Assembly (NCBI GenBank): GCA_963741565.1
Contig: CAVUIK010000001.1
Coordinates: forward strand, 1-64,000
Direction of reading: 5' to 3'
DNA length: 64,000 nucleotides
From: Ga0077555 sp963741565
GTDB lineage: Bacteria > Pseudomonadota > Alphaproteobacteria > Rhizobiales > Hyphomicrobiaceae
A program made the position numbers and the translations under genes. Below are positions 25,089 through 34,341 of the stretch, one piece after another. Position 1 is the stretch's first letter, and each line of letters begins with the position of its first letter. Below the pieces are notes generated by a model that saw only the letters and a list, made by a program, of their open reading frames with translations, was not told the origin of the DNA and did not search any database.

Positions 25089-26803
25089 CAGGAGGCCTTC
25101 TTCCCGACGACGCTTTGCGGATTGAGGTTGCCGATGCGGCCGCTTTCGGTTCCAGCCTTCTCGTCGATGATGGCGTTGATCAGCGTAGGCCTGCCGGAGT
25201 CGATCGCTTCATTGACGGCGGCCGTCAGCTCGGCGGGCGACGTAACGCGCACGCCGACACCGCCGAACGCCTTTGCCATCAGCTCATAGTGCGAATCCTT
25301 GACGAACGTGGTCCAGGCCGGATCCGAGCCGCCGGGGTTGGTGTCGGTGCCGCGGTAGATACCGTTGTTGTTGAAGACGACGACGCAGACCGGCAGTTTG
25401 TATCGGCAGACGGTCTCGATCTCCATGCCGGAGAAGCCGAAGGCGCTGTCGCCACAGACGGCGAGCACCGGCTTTCCGGTCTCGACGGCGGCTGCAACCG
25501 AGTAGCCCATGCCGATGCCCATGATGCCCCAGGTGCCGACATCGAGCCGCTTTCGCGGCTGGTAGATGTCGATGATCGAGCGCGCGAAATCGAGTGTATT
25601 GGCGCCCTCGTTGACGAGTATGGTGTCGGGCCGCTGCTTGATGATGGTGCGCAAGGCGCCGAGCGCGCCATGGTAGTCCATCGGGTTGTTGTTGTTCTGC
25701 AGACGCGGCGCCATCTTGGCGACGTTGTCCTCGACCTTGGCGCGGATGGAGCCGCTCCATGCTGTCGGCTTCGCCCACTCGCCGGTGATCCGCGACAGCA
25801 TCACCGCCACGCTGGAGGCGATGTCGCCGACAACGGGCGCCGAAATCTGCACGTTGCTGTCCATCTCGGTTGGCGCGATGTCGACGTGGATGAATTTCTG
25901 TGTGCCGGGTGCGCCCCAGGTCTTACCCTTGCCGTGGGAGAGCAGCCAGTTGAGCCGGGCCCCGATCAGCATGACGACATCGGCGTCCTTCAACACCATC
26001 GAGCGGGCAGCACCTGCCGACAGCGGGTGGGTATCAGGCAGCAGGCCTTTCGCCATGCTCATGGGGAGGTAGGGGATGCCCGTTTTCTCGACCAGTGCGC
26101 GGATATCGTCGTCGGCTTGTGAATAAGCAGCACCCTTGCCGAGAATGATCAGCGGTTTCTTGGCGCCTTTGAGCAGATCGAGGGCGCGGTCGACGGACTC
26201 GAGCGAGGGAATGTGGCGGGGTGCGGCTTCGACCACCTTGATCAGCGACTTGGCGCCGGCATCGGCATCCATCGTCTGCGAGAAAAGTTTGGCCGGCAGG
26301 TCGAGATAGACACCGCCCGGTCGGCCTGAGACGGCTGAACGAATGGCGCGCGCGATGCCAACGCCGATATCCTGGGCGTGCAGCACGCGATAGGCGGCTT
26401 TGCAGACCGTCTTGGCGACGGCGAGCTGGTCCATCTCCTCGTAGTCGCCCTGCTGCAGGTCGACGACTTCACGCTCGGACGAGCCCGAGATCAGGATCAT
26501 CGGGAAGCAGTTCGTCGTCGCGTGGGCCAACGCTGTCAGGCCATTGAGGAAGCCTGGTGCCGAGACCGTGAGGCAGATGCCTGGCTTTTGCGTGAGATAG
26601 CCGGCGATGCTGGCGGCGTAACCAGCGTGCTGCTCGTGCCGGAACGCGATCACGCGCATGCCGGCGGCCTGCGCGAAACGGCCAAGGTCGGTGATCGGGA
26701 TACCCGGCACGCCATAGATCGTAGTGATGTCGTTCAACCTGAGGGCGTCGATGACGAGGTGGAACCCATCCGTCAGATCCTGCGATTGCGTGGTGCTCGA
26801 CAT
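25088..26803 (-). CDS. oxc: Oxalyl-CoA decarboxylase (thiamine diphosphate-dependent)
   Basis: The 571-residue protein has the three-domain ThDP enzyme layout. The N-terminal catalytic Glu lies in 'FRHEQHAGYAASIAGYL'. The cofactor motif is 'CGDSAFGFSGMEIETVCRYK' followed by 'VVFNNNGIYRGTD'. It keeps 'GTWGIMGIGMGY' of the oxalyl-CoA branch. It decarboxylates oxalyl-CoA to formyl-CoA and CO2; Frc then regenerates oxalyl-CoA. The formate released feeds the ligase fusion and formate dehydrogenase. It starts 75 bases after gntR. Confidence 0.95.
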   Translation of the reverse strand: MSSTTQSQDLTDGFHLVIDALRLNDITTIYGVPGIPITDLGRFAQAAGMRVIAFRHEQHAGYAASIAGYLTQKPGICLTVSAPGFLNGLTALAHATTNCFPMILISGSSEREVVDLQQGDYEEMDQLAVAKTVCKAAYRVLHAQDIGVGIARAIRSAVSGRPGGVYLDLPAKLFSQTMDADAGAKSLIKVVEAAPRHIPSLESVDRALDLLKGAKKPLIILGKGAAYSQADDDIRALVEKTGIPYLPMSMAKGLLPDTHPLSAGAARSMVLKDADVVMLIGARLNWLLSHGKGKTWGAPGTQKFIHVDIAPTEMDSNVQISAPVVGDIASSVAVMLSRITGEWAKPTAWSGSIRAKVEDNVAKMAPRLQNNNNPMDYHGALGALRTIIKQRPDTILVNEGANTLDFARSIIDIYQPRKRLDVGTWGIMGIGMGYSVAAAVETGKPVLAVCGDSAFGFSGMEIETVCRYKLPVCVVVFNNNGIYRGTDTNPGGSDPAWTTFVKDSHYELMAKAFGGVGVRVTSPAELTAAVNEAIDSGRPTLINAIIDEKAGTESGRIGNLNPQSVVGKKAS

Positions 26804-26877
26804 TCCGATTTCACTCCCGTTTCACCCTGTGGGTCTGATTTTCGTCATTGGCGGGCGCGCCCGCGGTTCAGCTGCGA

Positions 26878-27564
26878 TCAGTCGATTTCGACGTAGCGTT
26901 CGACGTGCTCGCGAAGTTTCAACGTATGCTCGCGCACGAGCCGTTCGGCGCGCTCGGTGTGGCGCTCCTCCAGCGCGGCAACGATTTCCTTGTGATCGAT
27001 GATCGAGCGGCGGGCCCGGTCCTGTTCGAAGATGGTGCGCTGCCGGATCGCGCGGACGTGAAAGAACAGATCATCCGCGATCTTGGCGAGCAGCGGGCAG
27101 CGGCCAAGTCCGATGATCGCCTGGTGGAACTTGATGTTGGCGTCGGAGTACTCGCCCATCTTGCGCGCGACTTCGTCGGTCGAGAACACGTCGACCAGGG
27201 CATGCAGGCTGCGCAGCTCGGCGTCGCTGGCTTCCAGGGTCGCCCGTCGCGCCGCCATGCTTTCGAGCGCCGCCCAGACCGTGATCATGTCGAGTATCTC
27301 GGCCTTGGTCTTGCGGACGATGAAGATACCGCGGCGCGGCGCAATCCGGACAAGGCCTTCGGAGTCGAGCTGGGCGAGGGCCTCGCGGAGCGGCGTGCGG
27401 CTAACTCCGAAACGCAGTGACAGATCTCGCTCGTCGAGCTTCAGCTCGGCGTCCGGCGCGTAGATGTTCATGTTCATGATCGCCGACTTCAGGGCATCAT
27501 AGGCCCGAACCTTGAGGCTCAGATTTTCGGCGATTGGTTGAATGCGGAGCACTGTATCAATCAT
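26878..27564 (-). CDS. GntR-family (FCD) transcriptional regulator of the oxalate/formate genes
   Basis: The 228-residue regulator has an N-terminal winged helix ('KVRAYDALKSAIMNMNIY', 'LSLRFGVSRTPLREALAQLD', 'GLVRIAPRRGIFIV') and a C-terminal all-helical FCD effector domain with 'DANIKFHQAIIGL' and a distal His. The ATG at 27564 is chosen because a palindromic operator lies 42 bases upstream; a longer frame to 27717 would place the operator inside the gene. It is the first gene of the oxalate operon and is expected to sense oxalate, formate or a CoA derivative, by inference from position. Confidence 0.88.
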   Translation of the reverse strand: MIDTVLRIQPIAENLSLKVRAYDALKSAIMNMNIYAPDAELKLDERDLSLRFGVSRTPLREALAQLDSEGLVRIAPRRGIFIVRKTKAEILDMITVWAALESMAARRATLEASDAELRSLHALVDVFSTDEVARKMGEYSDANIKFHQAIIGLGRCPLLAKIADDLFFHVRAIRQRTIFEQDRARRSIIDHKEIVAALEERHTERAERLVREHTLKLREHVERYVEID

Positions 27565-27603
27565 GGGGCGGATCAACACGCTCTGTAGTCCTCGACTGTG
27601 GTA

Positions 27604-27619
27604 CGTGGCATGCCATACA
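27604..27619 (-). promoter_or_regulatory. Candidate GntR operator upstream of gntR-oxc-frc operon
   Basis: TGGCATGCCA (27606-27615) is a perfect 10-bp palindrome. On the operon strand it reads TATGGCATGCCA, one base different from TATGGTATGCCA upstream of the formate dehydrogenase operon. The size and symmetry fit FCD-type GntR operators, and the position fits autoregulation. Confidence 0.5.
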
Positions 27620-27742
27620 CCAGCGATGTCGTCGCGGGCAAGCAATCCGTTGCTTCCTATTGATCTGACCCCATGCGATCCGTTCGTTACGAGCCGAAAA
27701 GGGTGTGTTGGGACCAAATAGACAACCGAACGCGGAATGAAA

Positions 27743-27767
27743 ATGGGCGGCCCAGCGGGCCGCCCAT
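27743..27767 (-). terminator. Terminator hairpin of the terC gene
   Basis: ATGGGCGGCCC, loop of three bases, GGGCCGCCCAT form a perfect 11-bp stem. On the minus strand it is followed by TTTTCATT. It lies about 25 bases after the TerC stop. Confidence 0.8.
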
Positions 27768-27792
27768 TCTTGGGTTTCGAGGGGGCGCCGCG

Positions 27793-28533
27793 TCAGTGCG
27801 CGGCAGCCGTCGCATGCCGTCGCCGCAGGAGCCATCCCATCAGCACCACGAAGGCTGCGCCTAGCGCCGCCGCGATGTGCTTGAGCGTCGGGATGGTGAC
27901 ACCCAGCGATTGGGCGACCGTCTCTGCGTAGAGTTTCATGCCCGGGTCGGTGACGATCAATTCTCCGGCGATCCAACCGAGCAGCGCAGCACCAGCCCAG
28001 ACCAAGATCGGCAGTTTTGTCAGCAGCCACATTACCAGCGTCGCGCCGAAGATGATGAGCGGGATGGACGTGGCCAAGCCGATGATGATGAGCGACCAGT
28101 TGCCTTTGGCGGCAGCGGCGATGGCCAGCACGTTGTCGAGGCTCATGACGAGGTCGGCGATGGCAATCGTGCGCACCGCGCCCCAGATGTTGCTCGAATC
28201 CTTGACGTCCTTTTCCTCGCCGTCCTCGACCAGCAGCTTGATGGCGATCCAGAACAAAAGTACGCTGCCGATCACCTGCAGCCACGGTATCTGCAAGAGC
28301 GACGTCACGCCGACCGTGAATACGACGCGCATCAGGATGGCGACGAGGGCCCCGAGGAGGATGCCCCACATCCGCTGGGACTTGGGCAGCGACCGGCAAG
28401 CGAGCGCGATCACCACCGCGTTGTCGCCCGACAGGATCAGATTGATCAGCATGATCTGGCCGAGTGCAGGCCAGAACTCGGTCATTGGCATGCCGCCGGT
28501 CCAGTTCGATATCTGCGCGAAAACAGTCAGCAT
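27793..28533 (-). CDS. TerC-family integral membrane protein (YjbE-like)
   Basis: The 246-residue protein has about seven membrane helices. It carries the family motifs 'INLILSGDNAVVIALACRSL' and 'ADLVMSLDNVLAIAAAAKG', with paired Asp-Asn residues in helices. TerC proteins are linked to tellurium resistance and, more broadly, to Mn2+ or Ca2+ export during protein secretion. An N-terminal segment 'MLTVFAQISNWTGGMPM' precedes the first helix. It sits between the oxalate operon and the formate dehydrogenase operon with its own terminator, so it is probably independent of both. Confidence 0.88.
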   Translation of the reverse strand: MLTVFAQISNWTGGMPMTEFWPALGQIMLINLILSGDNAVVIALACRSLPKSQRMWGILLGALVAILMRVVFTVGVTSLLQIPWLQVIGSVLLFWIAIKLLVEDGEEKDVKDSSNIWGAVRTIAIADLVMSLDNVLAIAAAAKGNWSLIIIGLATSIPLIIFGATLVMWLLTKLPILVWAGAALLGWIAGELIVTDPGMKLYAETVAQSLGVTIPTLKHIAAALGAAFVVLMGWLLRRRHATAAAH

Positions 28534-28728
28534 TCGGGTCTTCCCCTCCCTAGTGTTCTACATCTTGTCTTGAATGATGCGATGAGCCCCTGGGATCATC
28601 GACTTTCGGCGATGATAAGGGTTACATGGTGCCGCCAACACCGATCAAGCGAATCCGGACGTGGCGGCCGCGGGAATTGTTGTCGCGGAGCGCGAGAAGT
28701 AGTTTGCTTTGCCGTTTGCAACGGGGTT

Positions 28729-28747
28729 TTGGCATATGGTATGCCAA
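28729..28747 (+). promoter_or_regulatory. Candidate GntR operator upstream of the formate dehydrogenase operon
   Basis: TTGGCATATGGTATGCCAA is an inverted repeat with perfect 8-base arms around TGG, 53 bases before the first start codon. Its right half shares TATGG(T/C)ATGCCA with the site before gntR-oxc. This suggests one regulator for oxalate degradation and formate oxidation. Confidence 0.55.
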
Positions 28748-28799
28748 CAATAATATGGACCCAGCGAAGGGTTCGTGAGGAAGCGACAGGACGGCGCGG

Positions 28800-30519
28800 A
28801 TGAATGATACGGCGAAGGCCAGCGGCGCTGCGGGGCAGGGGCGGCGCTCAATCCATCCAGGAGCTGGCCGCCGGAGCGCACCCCTCTTCCCCAAAGGCCG
28901 GGTTTTGCGGCAGTCCGACGTCGATGCCGTCCGGGCGTTGATTGGGGCTGGCCCCTACGCACGCCCGCTGCTCATCGAGTACCTGCACAAAATCCAGGAT
29001 GCCGAAGGCTGCCTGCTGGCGTCGCATCTGCACGGCCTTTCAGAGCTGCTGCGCGTGTCCATGGCCGAGGTCTACGAGGTCGCCACGTTCTACGCCCACT
29101 TCGACGTCGTCGCAGACGGCGAGGCGCGACCGCCTGACGTGACGATCCGCGTCTGCGATAGTCTGTCGTGCATGCTTGCCGGCGCCGAGCTGTTGATCGA
29201 CGAGCTGCAGGCCGAGGCGATGGCCAATGTGCGTGTGGTTCGGGCCCCATGTATCGGCTCCTGCCACACAGCGCCTGCCTGCGAGGTCGGCCATCATCAT
29301 GTCGACCACGCGACGTTCGCCAAGGTGAAGGAACTGGCGGAGGCGGGCGAAACACACGCGGCCATGCCAGCCTACCGGACCTTCGACGACTATCGCGCAA
29401 ACGGCGGCTACACGCTTCTGGAAGCGTGCCTTGCAGGCGAGCGCAAGGTCGACGACATCATCAAGACGCTCTCGGACGGCGGGCTGCGGGGACTCGGCGG
29501 CGCAGGGTTCCCGACGGGACGCAAATGGGGTCTCGTGCGGGCCGAGGCGGGCCCCCGCCTGATGGCCGTCAATGGCGACGAAGGCGAGCCCGGTACGTTC
29601 AAAGATCGCCACTATCTCGAGACCAACCCGCACCAGTTTCTCGAGGGCATGCTGATCGCAGCCTGGGCTGTCGAGGCAGCGGAAGTCTTCATCTATATGC
29701 GCGACGAGTATCCGGCCGTGCTGAAAATTCTGCGCGATGCACTCGACCGGGTAGTATATGCGGGGCTGGCCGCGCATACCAAGGTGCACATTCGACGCGG
29801 GGCTGGCGCCTACATTTGCGGCGAAGAATTGGCGATGATCGAGTTCGATCGAAGGCAAGCGCGGTCTGCCGCGGCATCGCCCGCCCTATGTGGCGCAAGC
29901 CGGTATCTTCGACCGGCCGACGTTGGTCAATAATGTCGAAACGCTCTACTGGATCCCCGACATCGTGGCGAAGGGCGCGGACTGGTTCGCTGCGCAAGGC
30001 GTCAACGGCGCCAAGGGGTTTCGGTCGTATTCGGTGTCGGGCCGCGTGAAGAACCCGGGCGTCGTGCTGGCGCCCGCGGGCTCCACGGCGGAAGATCTCC
30101 TTCAGCGTTGCGGTGGCATGCTGGATGGTCACCGTTTCAAGGGCTATTTGCCGGGCGGCGCATCCGGCGGCATCCTGCCGGCCTCGATGGCCAATATCCC
30201 GCTGGATTTCGGCCAGCTGGAAAAGCACGGCTGTTTCGTCGGCAGCCACGCGGTCGTTATCCTGTCCAACCAGGACGACATGAAAGCGGTGGCGCTGAAC
30301 CTGATGAAGTTTTTCGAGGACGAAAGCTGCGGCCAGTGCACGCCCTGCCGTAACGGTACCGAGAAGGCGGTCGCGCTGATGTCGCGCCCGAAATGGGATC
30401 AGCCCCTGCTTGCCGATCTCGCGCAGGTGATGGCGGATGCCTCGATCTGCGGGCTCGGGCAGGCCGCGCCCAATCCGCTGAAGTCTGTGATCAAGTTCTT
30501 CCCGGAGGATCTGGTGTGA
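28800..30519 (+). CDS. NAD-dependent formate dehydrogenase beta subunit, NuoE-NuoF fusion (frameshifted)
   Basis: The N-terminal NuoE/FdsG-like domain holds a [2Fe-2S] site (Cys119, 124, 151, 155 in 'VCDSLSC' and 'PCIGSC'). The NuoF/FdsB-like domain follows with the NADH/FMN motif 'GGAGFPTGRKW', 'VNGDEGEPGTFKDRHYLE', 'RRGAGAYICGEE' and the [4Fe-4S] motif 'SCGQCTPCRNG'. Reading shifts frame near 29844: deleting one T of 'gagttcg' restores 'MIESIEGKRGLPRHRPPYVA' and gives 572 residues, the length I recall for fused Fdh1 beta subunits of methylotrophs. It passes electrons from the alpha subunit to NAD+. It is the first gene of the operon, behind the operator-like palindrome. Confidence 0.85.
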
Positions 30520-31082
30520 CGCGTGATTCCATCATGGCGGCTCTGCTGGTGGCGGCACTCGCAACGGCGGCGCTGGCGCAACGTGGCAGCGGTTCCGGCG
30601 CAGGCTCGGGTTCCGGAGCGGTTTCCGGCGCTGGCCAAACGTCCTATGCCGGTTTTGGCAAGCGACAGGTCGCGTCGTTCCCGGATGAGGATGTGGCGGC
30701 CATGCTGGCTGGCCGCGGGATGGGCTTTGCGTTGCCAGCTGAGCTCAACGGTTATCCCGGCCCGATGCACCTCTTGGAACTCGCCGACACGCTCGGCTTG
30801 TCGGATAGTCAACGCCGCCAGATCCAGACCATTTTCGATCGCATGAAGGCGCGCGCTCAGGAAAGTGCAGCACGCTACGTTGCGGCCGAAAAGGCGATCG
30901 ATGCGGCGTTCAAGACCGGCGCGACGGATGTGGCGACCGTGACCCGTCTCACGCGCGAAGCGGATCAGTTCCGGGCGGACAAGCGATTGGCCCATCTCGA
31001 AGCCCACATCGAGGTGGTGCCGTACCTGACTGCCGAGCAGCGTGCCAAGTACGCTGTGCTCCGTGGTTACGCCGCACGTTGA
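30516..31082 (+). CDS. Secreted Spy/CpxP-like (LTxxQ-type) protein
   Basis: The 188-residue protein starts at GTG 30516, overlapping the upstream stop and after GGAGG. The signal peptide ends near residue 21 ('ATAALAQ'). A Gly/Ser-rich stretch follows ('GSGSGAGSGSGAVSGAG'), then helices with 'LADTLGLSDSQRRQIQTIFD' and 'YLTAEQRAKYAVLRGY', the repeated LTxxQ-like motif of Spy/CpxP periplasmic chaperone or metal-stress proteins. An exported protein inside an operon for a cytoplasmic formate dehydrogenase is unexpected. Its function here is unknown. Confidence 0.7.
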   Translation: MTRDSIMAALLVAALATAALAQRGSGSGAGSGSGAVSGAGQTSYAGFGKRQVASFPDEDVAAMLAGRGMGFALPAELNGYPGPMHLLELADTLGLSDSQRRQIQTIFDRMKARAQESAARYVAAEKAIDAAFKTGATDVATVTRLTREADQFRADKRLAHLEAHIEVVPYLTAEQRAKYAVLRGYAAR

Positions 31083-31088
31083 GGACCG

Positions 31089-31532
31089 ATGAACCGCAGA
31101 TTTGGTTTTGTACTTGCAGGTTTGAGGTGTGGTGCCGCCATCGCCATGGGGCTCGGGCTGGCCACCCCCGCAGCGGCCGGAGAGGGCCTATGCCAGAATG
31201 GCAACACAAAGGGGCCGGTGCCCGCAGGCCTGGTTGCGTATCATGTCAATCGTCACATTTTCCCGAGGGCTTGCGGCAATGACATCAGCATTACGCGCGG
31301 CCATTATCTGGCGTTCATCGAGCGTTGCGGTTGTGAGCCCGGGACACAGCCTTACGACGCCTTCAAGGTTGCATTCGATAGCGTTCCGTCGCGTGCCGAA
31401 TATGCGACGACGCCAAGAGCCGAGTTTGAAACAAGCTGCAAGCTGAACCGCGAGGAGCAAGCGTCTCGCATCGGCCTGCCGAGCACCTGTCAGCAGGGCT
31501 TGACTGTCATCGATCGCAAGGAAGCCAAATGA
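31089..31532 (+). CDS. Small secreted protein, unknown function
   Basis: The 147-residue protein has a signal peptide (about 1-30, 'GLATPAAAGEG') and six Cys in the mature part ('GLCQNG', 'RACGND', 'ERCGCEP', 'TSCKLN', 'STCQQG'), suggesting disulfides. No domain is recognised. The start is seven bases after the LTxxQ gene, and its end overlaps the fdhA start by ATGA, so it is co-translated within the formate dehydrogenase operon. Confidence 0.65.
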   Translation: MNRRFGFVLAGLRCGAAIAMGLGLATPAAAGEGLCQNGNTKGPVPAGLVAYHVNRHIFPRACGNDISITRGHYLAFIERCGCEPGTQPYDAFKVAFDSVPSRAEYATTPRAEFETSCKLNREEQASRIGLPSTCQQGLTVIDRKEAK

Positions 31533-34306
31533 CGAAGATCACCTTCACGCTCGACGGCACAGAGGTCACGGCGGAGCCGGGCGAGACCATCTGGCAGGTG
31601 GCGCAGCGCGTTGGCACCACGATCCCGCATCTGTGCTGGCATCCCGCCCCCGGCTACCGCGCCGACGGCAACTGCCGTGCCTGTGTGGTCGAGGTCGAGG
31701 GCGAACGGGTGCTTGCGGCGTCGTGCCAGCGCAAGCCAGCCGCCGGGATGAAAGTGAAAACCGCGTCCGAGCGGGCGAAGAAAAGCCAGGAGATGGTGCT
31801 GGAGCTGCTGGCCGCCGACCAGCCGCCGCGCGCCGACAGCCGCGACCCCAACTCCAAGTTCTGGAGCTGGATCGACGCCATGGGCGTGGCGCCGGTCAGC
31901 CGCTATCCGAAGGGCGAGCGGCCCGAGCGCGACACGACGCATGCCGCAATCTCCGTCAATCTCGACGCCTGCATCAATTGCGGCCTCTGCGTGCGCGCGT
32001 GCCGCGAAGTGCAGATGAACGACGTCATCGGCATGGCCTATCGCGGTCATGGCTCCAAGGTCGTGTTCGATTTCGACAAGGGCATGGGGGACTCGACGTG
32101 CGTCGCTTGCGGCGAATGCGTGCAGGTGTGCCCGACCGGTGCTCTGATGGAGTTTGTGCTGCTCGACAAGGCCAGCCAGAAACGCGTCGCTTTCGAGGCC
32201 AAGAGCGTCGACACGCTCTGCCCCTATTGCGGTGTCGGCTGCCAGACCAAGGTGCACGTCAAGGACGACAAGATCCTCTACGTCGATGGCCGCGATGGCC
32301 CGGCCAACAACAACCGCCTCTGCGTCAAGGGCCGGTTCGGCTTCGACTACATCCATCATCCCGACCGACTGAAGACGCCGCTGATCCGTCGCGATGGCGT
32401 GCCGAAGGACGCCAATCTCCAGATCAAGCGGGAGGACGTGGGCAAGTACTTCCGCGAGGCGACCTGGGACGAGGCATTGGACCGCGCGGCCGGTGGTCTG
32501 AAGTCGATCCATGCCAAGCATGGAGGCAAAGGGCTTGCCGGCTTCGGCTCGGCGAAGTGCTCGAACGAGGAGGCTTATCTTTTCCAGAAGCTGATCCGGC
32601 AGGGTTTTGGCACCAACAACGTCGACCATTGCACCAGGCTCTGTCACGCCTCTTCGGTGGCGGCGCTGATGGAGGGCCTGAACTCGGGCGCGGTGACGGC
32701 GCCGTTTACGGCGGCGAAGGACAGCGACTGCATCATCGTGATCGGTGCGAGGCCGGCCGAAAACCACCCGGTGGCGGCGACGTTCCTGAAGAATGCGGCC
32801 AAGCGCGGCGCCAAGATGATCGTCATGGACCCGCGTGGCCAGAACCAGGGAATTTCGCGTTACGCGAGCCACGTGCTCCAGTTCAAGCCAGGCTGCGACG
32901 TCGCCCTGCTCAATGCACTGCTTCACACCATCATCGAAGAAGGCATGGTGGATGTGCAGTACATCCAGGCCATGACCGAGGGCTATGACGCGCTGAAGGC
33001 CGGCATCGCGGCGTTCTCGCCGGAGAAGATGGAGCCGGTCTGCGGCATCCCGGCCGAAACAATTCGCGAAGTTGCCCGCCTCTACGCTCGCTCCGAGCGC
33101 TCGATCATTTTCTGGGGCATGGGAATCTCGCAATCGACGCACGGCACCGACAATGCGCGCTGCCTGATCGCGCTGGCGCTGATCACCGGCCAGACCGGGC
33201 GGCCGGGCACCGGCCTGCATCCGTTGCGCGGCCAGAACAACGTGCAGGGGGCATCCGACGCCGGCCTGATCCCGATGGTGTTTCCTGACTATCGCAGTGT
33301 CGAGAACCCGCAGATCCGTGGCGAATACGAGGCGTTCTGGGGCGCGACGCTCGATCCGAAGCGCGGGTTGACGGTCGTTGAGATCATGCATGCGATCAAA
33401 GACGACGTGATCAAAGGCATGTACATCCAGGGTGAGAACCCCGCGATGTCGGACCCCGATGTGCAGCACGCCCGCGAGGCGCTCGCGCACCTCGAGCACC
33501 TCGTCGTACAGGACATCTTCCTGACCGAGACGGCGTGGCATGCCGACGTGATCTTGCCGGCCTCCGCGCATGCCGAAAAGTGGGGCACGTTCACCAACAC
33601 CAACCGGCAGGTGCAGATCGCGCGTCCCGTGGTGCCGGCACCCGGCGAGGTGCGGCAGGACTGGCTGCTGATCCAGGCACTGGCGCAACGCGTCGGCCTC
33701 GCGTGGAACTACAAGGACATCTCCGAGGTCTTCGCCGAGATGGCGCAGGTGATGCCGTCCTTGGCGAACATCACGTGGGAGCGGCTGCTCCGCGAGGACG
33801 CCGTCACCTATCCGTGCGAGGCGCCCGACAAGCCCGGCAACGAGATCATGTTCGCGCAGTCGTTCCCAACCGCCTCTGGACGCGCCAAGATCGTGCCGAC
33901 GGAGCTGCGCCCGCCCGATGAGCTGCCGGATGCTGAGTACCCGATGGTGCTGACGACCGGTCGCATGCTCGAGCACTGGCACACCGGCAGCATGACGCGC
34001 CGGTCCACCACGCTCGACCATCTGGAGCCCGAGGCCATCGCCGGCCTCAACCCGCATGACATGGAGACGATGGACATTGTGCCCGGCAGCTTTGTGCGCG
34101 TGTCGACGCGGCGCGGCGTGCTAACCTTGAAAGCACGCGCCGACCGCGACGTGGCCGAGGGCATGGTGTTCATCCCGTTTGCCTTCGCGGAGGCACCGGC
34201 CAACATGTTGACCAATCCGCAGCTCGACCCGTTCGGCAAGATCCCCGAGTTCAAGTTCGCGGCCGCGCGGGTGGAGAAGGCGGAGGTCGCGGACGCCGCG
34301 GAGTAG
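31529..34306 (+). CDS. fdhA: NAD-dependent formate dehydrogenase alpha (catalytic) subunit
   Basis: The 925-residue molybdo/tungsto-enzyme. N-terminal [2Fe-2S] ferredoxin domain (Cys36, 49, 52, 66), a 2x[4Fe-4S] domain (Cys148/151/154/158 and 191/194/197/201), then the catalytic domain with [4Fe-4S] Cys231/234/238/265. The metal ligand is Cys372 with His373 in 'VDHCTRLCHASSVA', so this is a Cys, not a selenocysteine, enzyme. The C-terminal pterin-binding domain has 'LTTGRMLEHWHTGSMTRRS'. It oxidises formate to CO2 and passes electrons through the beta subunit to NAD+. The cofactor needs MoaD/MoaE, encoded at 18.7 kb. No fdhD or delta subunit is seen nearby. Confidence 0.95.
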   Translation: MTKITFTLDGTEVTAEPGETIWQVAQRVGTTIPHLCWHPAPGYRADGNCRACVVEVEGERVLAASCQRKPAAGMKVKTASERAKKSQEMVLELLAADQPPRADSRDPNSKFWSWIDAMGVAPVSRYPKGERPERDTTHAAISVNLDACINCGLCVRACREVQMNDVIGMAYRGHGSKVVFDFDKGMGDSTCVACGECVQVCPTGALMEFVLLDKASQKRVAFEAKSVDTLCPYCGVGCQTKVHVKDDKILYVDGRDGPANNNRLCVKGRFGFDYIHHPDRLKTPLIRRDGVPKDANLQIKREDVGKYFREATWDEALDRAAGGLKSIHAKHGGKGLAGFGSAKCSNEEAYLFQKLIRQGFGTNNVDHCTRLCHASSVAALMEGLNSGAVTAPFTAAKDSDCIIVIGARPAENHPVAATFLKNAAKRGAKMIVMDPRGQNQGISRYASHVLQFKPGCDVALLNALLHTIIEEGMVDVQYIQAMTEGYDALKAGIAAFSPEKMEPVCGIPAETIREVARLYARSERSIIFWGMGISQSTHGTDNARCLIALALITGQTGRPGTGLHPLRGQNNVQGASDAGLIPMVFPDYRSVENPQIRGEYEAFWGATLDPKRGLTVVEIMHAIKDDVIKGMYIQGENPAMSDPDVQHAREALAHLEHLVVQDIFLTETAWHADVILPASAHAEKWGTFTNTNRQVQIARPVVPAPGEVRQDWLLIQALAQRVGLAWNYKDISEVFAEMAQVMPSLANITWERLLREDAVTYPCEAPDKPGNEIMFAQSFPTASGRAKIVPTELRPPDELPDAEYPMVLTTGRMLEHWHTGSMTRRSTTLDHLEPEAIAGLNPHDMETMDIVPGSFVRVSTRRGVLTLKARADRDVAEGMVFIPFAFAEAPANMLTNPQLDPFGKIPEFKFAAARVEKAEVADAAE

Positions 34307-34341
34307 GTCCGGGTGAAAGATTTCATCGTTTTCCATCGACC

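Noticed and set aside
26878..27717. Longer GntR protein starting at 27717
   Set aside because: The extra 51 residues are not protein-like and would place the operator palindrome inside the gene.
29844..29845. Programmed frameshift in the formate dehydrogenase beta gene
   Set aside because: There is no slippery heptamer or downstream pseudoknot-like element, and similar one-base insertions occur in unrelated genes here, so an error or simple mutation is more likely.
31490..34057. Long minus-strand open frame opposite fdhA
   Set aside because: It is the antisense shadow of a well-supported formate dehydrogenase; composition is rich in His, Arg and Asp as expected for a shadow.
31529..34306. 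Possible selenocysteine in formate dehydrogenase, given the Sec candidate at 3.2 kb
   Set aside because: The metal-ligand position is an ordinary Cys codon (Cys372 in 'RLCHASS') and the frame has no internal TGA.
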